Source: Nymphalis io
Lineage: Eukaryota; Arthropoda; Insecta; Lepidoptera; Nymphalidae
Length of the DNA: 64,000 bases
Assembly (NCBI RefSeq): GCF_905147045.1
Contig: NC_065897.1
Location: forward strand, 7,145,001-7,209,000
Direction of reading: 5' to 3'
The notes beneath the pieces were generated by a model. The model did not search any database and was not told the origin of the DNA. It saw only the letters and a program-made list of their open reading frames with translations. Within the stretch, counting starts at the first letter, position 1. Each line of letters opens with the position of its first letter. Position numbers and translations under genes: made by a program. This document shows, one piece after another, positions 23,701 through 35,900 of the stretch.

Positions 23701-26700
23701 GGACTAAAATATATAAGTAATTTCTTAATAGTTATTAAAAATAAATATTAACAATGTTATAAATGAGGTTAACCGACTAATCTCTATGTATGTGTTTTAT
23801 ATTACCTTGGCATTAACTTAACGTGTATTTATGTACATAAAAATTTGTATATGATAACAAATTTAGCTATGTCCCACTGTTGCGCCTGTATGAAATCTGG
23901 AATTATAATTAACCAAGCATGTTTCATAATTTTTCCCATATTTCTTGACTTGATTTATGTCTTGAGATACTTCTTATGGTTCGTAACATGTTCGTTCGTG
24001 TGTGAAGCACGGAAGCAATATATTCTTAATGTAATAATATATACTTCCTTATGATCAGGCTACTTAACGCAAAAAGAATTATTTAAAACGACTGGATGTT
24101 GCTATAGATTCACTCTATGGATTTAACCGTTGATTCTTTCTAGCTTTATAATACAAATTAACTGTTCATATTATAATTATTACTTTAAAACAATATGTTA
24201 AATATAATTATAATTTTCATTTACTTACCAAGTGACATAGTAAATAATTTATAAGTTATTTTATAAGAAAAACAGTTTATTTATTGTCAATTTATATTAC
24301 ACCCAGTGATTTGTTTATTATTTGATTTCACCCAGTGAGCGGCGTCGCTCACGTCATAATTTAGAATTTCTAACTTTCCTTAGGAGTTAAATTTTCAAAA
24401 ATCCTTTCTTAGTGCTTACCCCAGTCGTTTGGGCTCTGCGTTGTATATATCAATAAGTCAGTCAGTCCGCTTTCGTTTAATATATATAGAAGATTGTTTG
24501 ACGTAATATTGAAGTCAATTCTTACATTATGTTTCATAATACTTATGTCATTTTGTTATAATAACAAGTATTTGTCAATACACAATAATTCTATACTTTA
24601 ATAAAATTCATGGTTATCGCTGCATAGTTTATTTTGTTTTACTTCTTTACAACGGAATGTATCCACAGAAACCCACGCTTGTCTTTAAAGTAACAACAGA
24701 TTAACGTCATTTCATATTTCATGGGACAGATTTGTATTACAAAGAAACGCAAAAAAAATAAACCCTAGGAGTTCATTTAAGAAATACCTAGTTAGAAGTA
24801 TAGACAAGTGTATAGACCTACCAATTTATCTGTATACAATTCGATCCTGTTTACATTTTTTTCGACATTACTTTATTTTCGTTCTGTTTTATTTTATTAG
24901 GTAGACGTACGGGCAAATGGGTCATCTGTTGATAAGCGATCACCACCGCCCATAGACATTGGCGATGTACAAATATTAACCATTCCGTACATCATCAATG
25001 CGCCACCAACGTTGAGAACTAAAATGTTATGTTCCTTCTGCATGTAATTACACTGGCTTACTCAACCTTCAAACCGTATCACATCAATACTAATATACAA
25101 AGCCCTACCACCAAGTTACAAAAGCACAAATATCTCATGAGAAATCGTAGTATAATCCTAAATTGTTAAAGTTAATATGGTTATTTACGATTTACCAAAG
25201 CCAATACAATATTTTTTTAAGCTTTTGTAAGTCTGTATGTCTGTTTCTCCAGGCTAATCTTTGAAACAGCTAAAAATTATAAATTAAATTAACTGAATTA
25301 TTATAAGAAGTATTTCAAGGTTCCGTAACAGTCTGTGAATGTCCCACTGCTGCCTCTCCTCTTTTTGAGAGGAAGTTTGGAGCTTATTCCACCATGCTGC
25401 TCCAATGCGGGTTGGTGGAATACACATATGGCAGAATTTCAGTCAAATTAGACACATGCAGGTTTCCTCACGATATTTTCTCTCACCGTAAAGTACGAGG
25501 TGAATTATAATCACAAATTAAGCACATAAAAATTCCGTGGTGCTTGCCCGGATTTGAACCCACGATCATTTGTTAAGATTCACGTGCTCTTATCACTGGG
25601 CCATCTCGGCATATAAAAAGGAAACACCGCGAGTCGTTTACAAAGGGGTGCTAGGATTATTAATTATAAATATTATTTTCAGTGAATTAAAACAGTTTTG
25701 TTTAACCTGAATATTTAAGAATAAATAAATATTTGTACGCATGCTCTTTAACAGCTAACTATATCCAACGGCGTATATGAATGACCGGCATTGAGCATTT
25801 GAGCTACGTCAACTTAGATCGAAAGACATGCATAAAATACATTTTGTTTCAACCCATTTCATTTCATTCACTGTAAGTTCACTGTTGATTATTAAAAAAA
25901 TAATCATCAATCTAAAATAATAAAAAAAAAACGCTGTAATATACTTTTTTTATAACCAGAATGACATTTCATGTTTTAAAATCACGTTCTTTAAAACCAT
26001 TAATTTTTTAGTTATACTTACGCGCGAGCGAAGCCGCGGCAACAGCTAGTTATTCAAATAAACATTGAGCACGCCGTCATTAAATAGCTATTGAGTCAAA
26101 GTATCATTAACATTAAGTATCTTTCATAACTTAATCACAACACACATTTTTATATAATTTGTATTTACCGTTAAATTTTGTTTTATGATATTCAAGTTTT
26201 TTTTAAATATTGACTTTTTAGCAAGGTCCAATTAACAATTAAACTATGTCCATGTTAATATATTTTACTTGTGGTAGGGCTTTGTGCAAGCTCGTCTGGG
26301 TAGATACCACCCACTCATCAGATATTCTATCGCAAAACAGAAGTACTTGGTATTGTTGTATTGCGGTTTGAAGGGTTTCCAACATTGGTGGCGCATTGGC
26401 GATGTAAGCGATGGTTAACGATGGGCGTTGGTGACCATTTACAATCAGGTCGATATGCTCGTCCGCCTACCTAATCTATAAAAATAAAATAAAAATAACA
26501 AAATGGTCACAAGTGGTAATTCGTCATTTCGATTTGTTGTACGACACAAAAACAAAGGTGATATTTTTATTGCATCAGTCTTATACAATATTTATTATGA
26601 TATATATTGTTCCACTTATGATTTATTAGATAACAAGAAAGTACTTATCTTGAAATTATACTGCACAATTTATTTATATACTTATACATATAAACGATTA

Positions 26701-27465
26701 TATATGTTAATACATGTATTTCGATTTAAACGTCATCTGTAAAAACGTTATTGTTTTTTTTTCTTAACAAGATATTAACCACATGGTGATCTCGTGTTAC
26801 TTAAAACAGCTTAACCGTTACACTTAACAGTAAACGAGTAGGTTACAGTAATCTAAAATACAGGTCCAGATAATGAATGAACCTATAACAAGTTTTTTGG
26901 ATTTTATGAGAAAAACTTTGTCTACTTATTCCTGTGTCCGATAAAACAGTTTACAGTTTACAATTATGTCATATAAAATAAAAAAATCATTAATTGTATT
27001 TTTGGATTTTGCTAATTATTAAAAATAAAAGTTCGAAATTGATTACGTAGGTAATACAAAATAAACGTAGTGGGTATTTTTTATGGTTGCATTAAAAATA
27101 TCTATAAATAGCCGAACTCCGACAGTGATTTTTTTATTTTATATGACATAATTACAGTTTACAATTATGTCATATAAAATAAAAAAATCATTAATTGTAT
27201 TTTTGGATTTTGCTAATTATTAAAAATAAAAGTTCGAAATTGATTACGTAGGTAATACAAAATAAACGTAGTGGGTATTTTTTATGGTTGCATTAAAAAT
27301 ATCTATAAATAGCCGAACTCCGACAATAGATATCTCGTTATAACTGTCGAAAAGACTAATTGATAAAATTTATCACATTAAGATACATACCTTCTTTCCG
27401 TTTACGTAAAAAACTAATTCCGTTGCCATATCGCTGATTTCTTCATCGGCATTCAAAATTTCCAT
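17794..27465 (-). CDS. XDH: Xanthine dehydrogenase, copy A (8 exons, 1354 aa)
   Basis: Exons, in transcript order: 27465-27391, 22881-22727, 22525-20362, 20117-19809, 19730-19393, 19299-18495, 18391-18224, 17844-17794. It oxidises hypoxanthine to xanthine and urate in the cytosol, with NAD+ as acceptor. Visible parts: N-terminal plant-type [2Fe-2S] cysteines C54, C59, C62 (GCAEGGCGAC); second cluster GSQCGFCTPG..GNLCRCTGYR; FAD domain VVGNTEVG and GGNIMTGSPISDLNP; molybdopterin domain with GGQEHFYLET, GFGGKE (E827), AFRGFGGPQG (R937) and catalytic Glu in VGEPPLFL (E1286). KRREDDISIV and FRGFGGPQ favour XDH over aldehyde oxidase. Length matches insect XDH (about 1340-1360). The 4.5-kb first intron holds an RTE end, SINEs and an exact 174-bp duplication. 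An initiator-like TCAGT lies upstream of the ATG. Nothing suggests loss of function. Confidence 0.95.
23108..23278 (-). mobile_element. 5'-truncated RTE-type LINE end in XDH copy A intron 1
   Basis: The minus strand encodes the extreme C-terminus of a non-LTR reverse transcriptase: VGRPVTRWADDL, GSGWMRTAQDR and EAFVQQWTAKG, then a stop and an A-rich tail (about 23100-23135 read in complement). This tail end is very common in insect genomes. Everything upstream is missing, so it is a dead insertion. Confidence 0.85.
24893..25135 (-). repeat. Interspersed repeat family B, reverse copy
   Basis: It shares 'accgcccatagacattgg', 'gcgccaccaac', 'ttatgttcctt', 'taattacactggct' and 'aaagccctaccacca' with copies at 26270, 30085, 35808, 41806, 46266 and 54253. 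It is a short non-coding element of about 280 bp with an A-rich end. Confidence 0.7.
25326..25610 (-). repeat. tRNA-derived SINE, family A, in XDH copy A intron 1
   Basis: It is a reverse copy from 'taacagtctgtgaatgtccc' to 'gggccatctcggc', with the B-box complement preserved as 'cccggatttgaaccc'. Confidence 0.8.
26270..26482 (+). repeat. Interspersed repeat family B, forward copy
   Basis: It runs from 'gtagggctttgtgcaagctcg' to 'tcgtccgcctacctaatc' and ends in an A-rich tail (ctataaaaataaaataaa), which sets its orientation. It lies in XDH copy A intron 1. Confidence 0.7.
26951..27124. repeat. Exact 174-bp direct repeat, unit 1
   Basis: It is identical, by base-by-base reading, to 27152-27325 (offset 201 bp). 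It lies in intron 1 of XDH copy A, 267 bp from exon 1. Confidence 0.95.
27126..27190. repeat. Perfect inverted repeat with 28-bp arms and 9-nt loop
   Basis: The arms are 27126-27153 and 27163-27190, and the loop is 'acagtttac'. The left arm is the spacer between the two 174-bp repeat units; the right arm is the beginning of unit 2. Unit 1 lacks the left arm. Confidence 0.95.
27152..27325. repeat. Exact 174-bp direct repeat, unit 2
   Basis: It is the second identical copy, ending 65 bp from the splice donor of XDH copy A exon 1. It includes 'tataaatag' and 'gattacgtaggtaat'. Confidence 0.95.
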
Positions 27466-29955
27466 GTTTCTATTTAAATAAAACTAAATATTAAAATGTA
27501 AAAATATCGAAACATTAAATGTTAAAGTGACAAAATTAGCCTTGTCCGACTTACTCGGATATTCGATCGAAACTGAACTATGACAGTGTGGAGCAACGAT
27601 AATTTGCTTGTAGTGCGTTGTCGACTATCAGTCTTGATACGTATAGAGAATCATGTAGATGATAACGTTGACAATGTATGACTTGATTAAATGTGGCTTG
27701 AATTCAATTAAAACATAATAAGAAATGTTTATTATTTAACAATTGCTTTTACAGATGTATATGTGAGCTCAAAATCGACTAAAAACTAATTACATCAAAA
27801 TTTATACGTAAATTATCTTATTTCATCATGAAGAGCAGGCACAGGCGGTCACGGCCAGACGAATATGATTAATGACAATAAATTAATCTTAGCATCTCGT
27901 ATATTGTTCGTCGTTGTATCAATATACCTAAATTATATAATAAAGCTTCTTTATTTTTTTAATAATTTTATACTTATATTTAATTACCTTCACGTCCCGA
28001 CGTCGAACGTAAACTTAAAGCTTTACCTTCTTGATGTTTTTTCAAATAAAATATAAGAAAAACTCAAAATACAATAAGTATCGAGAAGTATTTTACAAGT
28101 TTTAATTTAAAATTTTCGGCTTGTGCGTTTTTATTGTGTATATATATGTATAGACTATTATTGTTATGCAACTAAATTTTAAACTAAATTATAAATTATT
28201 TGATTTTCTATGAAATTGTTCACTTCTTATGCTAATAATTATACTATTATTTTTTCATTTTAATGCACAGTTCATCCAAAAAATCCTCATTTCTAAACGG
28301 TAAATAAATTAAAGTACTTAATGTTAATTTATTTCAACGGCGCCCAAACCGAACGCGTTATTTTAACCAACATTGGCATAATAAACAATATTTCATAAAC
28401 TACACTATATTGCCTTTATTCGCCCTAAAACCCAAGACTACAATACATCTATCAATAACCCAGTTAGTAGTTTTTGTATGAATCCCTAATAAACAAAAAT
28501 CAATACGGTTGGGTTATAAAATAAAATGTAATTGTCAATTGATTCTAATCATGTCATCAATAATGAATAGCTTGCATATCAAATGCTTGTGATTAAACAC
28601 CAGACAGATTTTTTTTATATTTTGTCTCCATAACAGATATGCACAGTAATTCAATCCTTATTCTCAAACCACAACTATGATTGAATAAAAAATCGAAAGC
28701 GTTATAATTGTTGATCTAAGCTTTTTACTTCACAAAACAAAAGTTTATTTCATTATTTGCCGTGACTCATATTTCATTGTTAGATATATATTTATTTCAA
28801 CTGTTTCTCGAATTTATAAGTTCCAGTCACCGAGACCACAAATACCATTATTACTCTCAAGGCCCTTTTCATATTTGTTACATTTAAAAGGTTCCTTACT
28901 GGTTTTCTAAATATATATTTTGAATAGATCTTGATTATCATTTATCTTTCAAATTAATTTTAATACGTTAATGTTGCCTCGTTTTGTCTGTGTTTTGTCC
29001 CGTAGTAAAAAAATATTTTCGAAGTTTTAAACTGACGTTGCTGTAAGGACTTACAGACTATAGTCTTGCAAGGAAGCGTTGCAAGTGAACAAGTTATTTT
29101 ACAAGTCACGGTATGACGGCAAAGTATAACGGCTCGATAATTACAGCACTTACAACTAATGAATGTACCGACCGTCAGCTACTCAAGTATTGGCTGGTTC
29201 GGTGTGGTTCTACGAAAGTAAAAAAAGTAATGGTAAACCGGGTAAAACTTTTTTCTAAATATGTAATTGACAGAATAGGTATTATAGATAAAATAAAACT
29301 TTAGGTCGATTGAGGGATTTCGGCATTATGCGTCAGTCGTTTGCATAAATTTGTAAAAATATAATAGCAAATGGCAGCGAGATTTTGCAAAAAACAATTA
29401 TCTGGCTTATTACTTAAAATATGTTCTCATTTATTTACTGATATTTTGTTGATATATGTATATTTATATAGATATATACTAATATTCGCCCTGTACTTCG
29501 CATGTTCGCCCGTATGTAAAAGAGGAAGAAGTTGGAAGGATGGTTCAGTGTCCTAGCCGTGAAAGCGTATCAGGCAGACAGAGTTACTTTCGCATTTACA
29601 ATATTAGTATACATAGACGAGGACGAGAAAAATCTAACTACGTGAGTGAAACATAAATGAACAACATAAGTTAAATACATAATATATACCTAATAATAAA
29701 ATAATTTATTTGTGTCCTTAATCTTTCATAACCGTATACGAAAATTGTGTACCCATAATAAATATGTGGGGTATATATTATACTGTTAGATTATTATTTT
29801 ATCTCTATTAACGACTATTTGACGTATGAGGTTAGATTATAATTAATAAAAAGTAGCTTTTTGGTTAATGTTTTTAATAAAAATAAAATGTTGTATAAAT
29901 TTTGCAATCATAATTTTTATATAACATTAGTGATATAATTACTAGATACTAACTT
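27466..29955. other. Intergenic region between the two XDH genes
   Basis: It contains the promoter side of XDH copy A (minus-strand TCAGTT initiator-like site about 100 bp before the ATG, near 27570) and, at its far end, the 3' flank of copy B. One interspersed repeat tail lies at 29480-29612. Otherwise it is AT-rich with no supported exon. Confidence 0.5.
29480..29612 (+). repeat. Interspersed repeat tail related to 3968-4142
   Basis: It ends 'tttcgcatttacaatattagtat', with 'gtgaaagcgtatcaggcagac' before it. It is a short, unclassified fragment between the two XDH genes. Confidence 0.45.
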
Positions 29956-32900
29956 TTAGGGTATAACGTTCCACGGCTTTCCTTTCTTCGTTATTGTTGG
30001 TTTTACCTGCAATAACAAAACAAAAATATAAAAAATATTTGAATATGTTAATATAATTTTAGTAGTGTAGTTCGACATTTTTACTTTAAAATAGATAGGC
30101 TGACTGATAAACACACAACCTAAGTGGTCACCACGGACCATTGATATTGGGTATGTAAAAAATATTAATCATTTCTTACATCGTCAATGCGCCAATCTTA
30201 GGAACTAAAATATTATTGTCTGTTGTCTCTGTAGTTACACTCACTCTAGGCTCACTCGCCCTTCAAACTGGAACACAACAATACTAAGTATGGCTGCTTC
30301 GCGATATAATATGAGATGTAGGCTTGAACAAAGCCCTACCAACAAGCAAGAGCCTATTTTTAACTACAAATCACGTGGTTAGACAACTTATTAAACCATT
30401 GGAAGGAAAAACTTTAAAGTGACTTTTCTATTTTTATGTAGACTACTCGAATTGCTACCTATTTAACGTTGATAGTAATATGCTAGAAACCTTGCAGAAA
30501 GTGTAACCAAAAGTTTCAGCTCATTAGGATGAACGTTTTAGGAACACATACCACACACTACAAACATTCATTTGCAATTGTGTATAAACATAGATAGTAG
30601 TTATAAAAGTACCTGCTCAGTAATATGATCCTCACATGCCATTCTAATTCGGGCACATGTTGCTGGCACATCTAGTACAAATTCCTTATCAAATCCAGCA
30701 TCCGATCTAGCGGATTTAATAGCTTCTTTAATCGCGAAGTAAACTGACGCAGCCAAAAAAAGGGGAGGTTCACCAATTGCCTGATAAATAAAATAAAAAA
30801 TATAGGTTATAGTCTCAAAGATAATAAAATAATTACTGAATTAAGTTAGAATTGAAACATGTATAAAGTGTAAAGCCAAGTTATAGTTTAATGAAATTGA
30901 TGTATTTTTTTATAATTGTCTTAAAATTAACGAACTGATTTTAGTCAGTTACCTTCGACGAATATACTGCTCGTGGATTAGGAGCTCCTTTGAGAAGAGA
31001 TACATTGAATTCTTTGGGTATATCAGAAAATCCTGGTATTTTATAAGCACCAGGACCCTTTGAAAGTACTTCGCCGCTTGGCGCAAATAACATTTCTTCC
31101 ATCACATAAAATCCATATCCTTGAACGAATGCGCCTTCAATTTGACCAACATCAATAGCGGGATTTAAACTTTCTCCAACGTCCATTACAATGTCCGTTC
31201 TAAAAACTTGATGATCACCAGTTAGGCAATCGATAATAACTTCAGAACACGCTACACCGTAGGTAAAATATTCATACAGTTCTCCAGAATTTGTTTCTCG
31301 ATTATAACTAATTTTTCGTGCTGCATAGAAACCAGTGGCTGACAAACATACTCTGTCTACATATGCAGCGGAAACCCATTCCTCCCATTTTCCATTCGGA
31401 TTATTACTTTTGTACGGTTCTAATCTGTTTTTTATAGTGTTACAAGCGTCTATTACAGCCCTTCCATATAAATCTGAGCTCATGCTTGCTGCTGTGGGTT
31501 GACTGTTTGGAACTTTATCCGTTGCCATTTCACTTATATGAATTTTCGATATATCTACTTGCAAAACTTGCGATGCCACTTGAATCATTTTAGTAAAAAG
31601 TCCTTGACCCATTTCTATTCCACCTATTGATAAGAGAACTGAACCATCGTTGTATACTAATAGTAATGCTCCACCCTGCATTAATATATCAGCTTGAAAT
31701 GAAATACCATATTTTGTTGGAATCATTGTAATACCCTTTTTCTTCCACCTGTTTGATCTAAAGTGGGTAAAATACATTAACTAAAGTTATTTTATACAGA
31801 TTACATTTGACATATATTTAAGAATATTACTTTACCTGTTAAAATCTTCTACTAGCTGTTGTCTATGCCAATAATCAGAAAGTTCTATACATTCTTCCCA
31901 ACATCGAGATAACGTGCAATAAGTAAGCTTTTGATTAAAATGGGTTAAATGTCCTTCTTTGTAAATATTTATGTCAACAATATCCTCATATTTCTTCCCA
32001 AGAATATCTGCTATTTTTCTTATCATGTCCTCTGCGGCTAACATAGCTTTTGGTGCACCGAATCCTCTAAAAGCTGTATTTGATGGCATATTTGTTTTAC
32101 AAAGATATCCATTTACTTGTATGCTTGGTATATAATAACAGTTGTCTACATGTGTAATTGCTCTTTCTAACATCTGAAACAGAAACATTGATACTTGTTT
32201 TTGTTTTACCGGTACGTAATACAATTATTAATTATCTCAAGGAAACTTACCGAACTTGAAATGTCCATGTAATTTCCAGCATTAGCATATATGTCGTAAA
32301 TTACAGCAGCGATTTTACCATCATCATCAAATGCAACCTTATATTTAATTAGGCATGGGTGTCTATAACCAGTAAGTTGCATATCTTCATCTCTGTCTAA
32401 AACCGCTCTTACTGGTTTTTTTAAAATGTATGCAGCGACGGCAACGGGTATTGCTAACACAGCTGCTCTTGTTTCTTTCCCACCAAAACCTCCTCCTATT
32501 CTTTTAACTTTAACTACGACTTTATGATTTGGTATACCGAGTGCTTTAGCTGCCGTATGCTAAAAATAATTTTAATTATTAAATGTTTATACATTTCACT
32601 AAATGTATTTAAATTATATGAATACTTACTCCTATTTCTGCTGGATTTTGCGATGTACATATAATTTCCAATTCATCTTCTTTTCTCATAGCACATGCCG
32701 ATATTGTTTCGAGATAAAAATGTTCTTGCGCTCCACTTCTAATATACCCTTCTACTATATGATTTGATTGTAAAAAAGCTTCTTTTATATTTCCTTTTTC
32801 TAACTTACGTGGACATCCATCATAAAATGAACCTTGAAGAATAGCTTCTTCTATAGAAATTATCACAGGCTCTAATTTCTCATAAGTAATTTTAATCAAT

Positions 32901-35900
32901 TTTTTAGCTCTTCTAGCTGCGTACTCAGATTTTGCAACTACAGCACCAATCACACAAGAGCGACTAGTGACAACTTTTTCGACAAATATTTCTTCGTCTT
33001 TTAATATAGGACCCATTTTATTATTGTCTTTTAATAAATCTGATGCAGAAAGAAAAGCAACAACATCGGGTTCTAGTAAAGCTTCAGTAGAGTCAATAGA
33101 TATAATTTTTGCATGTGATTCTGTGCTGAGTACTAAGCATAAAAACAATTCACCTTCCACACTCACAATATCATCGCAATAAATTGCTTCACCAGTGGCC
33201 TGTTTCATGGACGACACGTGAGGTATAGGTTTTCCGACCAGATTATAGTTGGTTTTATGGTCAACTTTTATTTCAAAACATTGAGAACTTTTTGGTTGTG
33301 TACGTGGTAGTTCAGAAGATCCACATGAATCCTTATTATTAATTTGGAATTCACTACATTTCAATTCATTCAATACGTAAATATAGAACCTAAAAAATAA
33401 ACTAAGGCAAAGTGATTTGCGATATTCAGGCATTCCTCCTGGTGCCGAAGTGGTTAACAGTAACTCATCGTTAAGTGATTTAAAAACAATATTGATCATA
33501 TCTCTATCCCAAGGCAGATTTTTTAATTTATCCGATGTTTTAAATGCACAAACAGTTATTGGACCCATTCCTCCGAAACATAATTTAGCTTCTTTTACAA
33601 AATGTTTCTGATCATCAAGTTTAACATTAAATGCAGCGGTAACTATTGATATATCATCCTCTCTTCGTCTGGCCTGCTTATATGCTTTAAAAAATTGCAT
33701 GTCCTCCGTAAAAGGAATTTCAACTGCTAGAACTATTTCGTCTTCTTCTAATGCTACTTTTCTATATCCTTGAAAGAAATCTTGGTCGATTACTAACTTT
33801 CTAACTCCTCTGTCAAAACTAGAAATAATAATATGAGCAGAACAAGCCATAAATATTGGATTTAAATCTGATATAGGACTAGCTGTTACAATGTTTCCTC
33901 CGATAGACGCAACATTACGAATTTGACTGCCTGCAAACCAGTGAAGTATATCTCTAATGGCATTCAAAACGTTCACTTTTTCTTTACATTCTTGAATTTT
34001 ATTACGTAGGAAGTCGTCTACGTCGTTTAATGAAACTGCTGCTCCTATCTCAATACATGAATCTTTTATAAGTATGTTATTCATTTCCTTAATTAATTTA
34101 GGGGAAATCAATATTGGATAAGATTTATTTTTAAACTTTACTTCTACACCTATTTCTGTGTTACCTACTACGATTTTGCTACACGGATATTCTTTTTTTA
34201 AAATAAGAATATCTTTAAGATATTGTGGGCGAATCCATATAACATTTATGCCTTTGTAGAAAAGAAAGGAATTTCCGTAAAGATTGTTCAAAATTAATTC
34301 AGGCGGGAAAATTGGTTCCTGCGTCGGACAATAAGGCTGAAATTCGGACTTATTAAACAGAACATCTTTACTACTTTGATTGAACTTGCAACAATCTTTA
34401 CCCATAGCGCATAGTTTTATTTTTTCGTTTTCTTTTGTACCGTCAGCTATCTCTGCAAATGTTTTGAATCCCTCTATTATAGGTCTATATCCTGTACACC
34501 TGCACAGGTTTCCTTGTAAAGACGTTTCTATATCATCGTATATTATTTTGCTTTTATTTCTCAGCAAAGTATACATAGACATGACAATTCCCGGTGTGCA
34601 AAATCCACATTGAGACCCATGTGCTTTAGCTATTCTTTCTTGAACTGGATGTAACTTATCTTGTACGTTACCGATTCCTTCTACAGTTGTTATAGCCAAT
34701 CCATGTATTGCGCAAAGTGGTGTTAAGCACGCGTTAACCGCCATATGACTATACTTAATAAGAAAATTATTTTTAATCTTCTGGAAATTTAAGAAAAAAA
34801 TAAACTATATCATATCACTCACGTTCAAGAGCATTATATTAAATGTCCCACCGCTGGGCTAAGGTCCACGCTGCTCCAATGCAACCCGGATCCGCATCAC
34901 CCGCAGTGGACACACGTGACCGTTTTTAATGTGGTGGACATTCGGGTTTATTCACGATGTTTTTCTTCACCACTACGCACGAGATTAATTATAAACACAA
35001 GTTAAGCATACAAAAGTTTAGTTATGCTTGCCCAGGTGTGGCAATAAAAATCTCTGCTTACCTATACCAAACTATGATACCGAACGTAGCGACATACCAG
35101 CTTCGTATAGGCATTTCACTATTCAACAGAGCCGATATCGACTTACAACCTTACAACAGGATCTACCGAATTGTCACAGCAATGTACGACGTCTTTTATA
35201 TTCAAAATTACTTGTATAACTATATACATTTTAACTAATTATCTAAAGTTTATGCCTACAAATGGACCCATATAGTTATTTTAAAAAGGATACTTCACAC
35301 GTTTCTCCTGTTCCAAGTATTGCGAAATCATGACAGTGCAAGCGCCACAACCTCCTTCCCCGCAGCCATACTTCGTGCCAGTTAGTTGAAGTTTCTTGCG
35401 TAAATACCAAAGTAAGGTCCATTCTGGATTCGGACAGGATTCAATGACCTGTAATATATTTATGAAGTTTTATTTATAAAGCATTTTAATTCATGACACT
35501 ACGAGCACCTTTTTATCTGTCTGTTTTACCGAAGTTTAAAAGTTAAGGAGTCTTCCTATACACGTGTGGAAGCGTAATTTTACGGACGGACGCGGACCAG
35601 CCCGGACCGAGGCACCAAGGGAAGAGAATAATATGAGGAAGCGCAGGCAAGTCAGTAGCGTTGCTTCGAATACACTGTAAGTCGGTAACTTCAAAGTACA
35701 GTGTAGAATTGGACAAACTAGGTACATCGTGATACTAGATGTCACAGTGACTATCTTAAATATACCAGTGACTGTAATAAAATACTAGATAACACCGTCG
35801 TTATTCTATTTATTTCAGATATTCTACCGCCAAACAGCAATACTTGGTATTGTTGTGTTCCGGTTTAAAAGGTGAGTGAGCCAGTGTGATTACAGGCACA

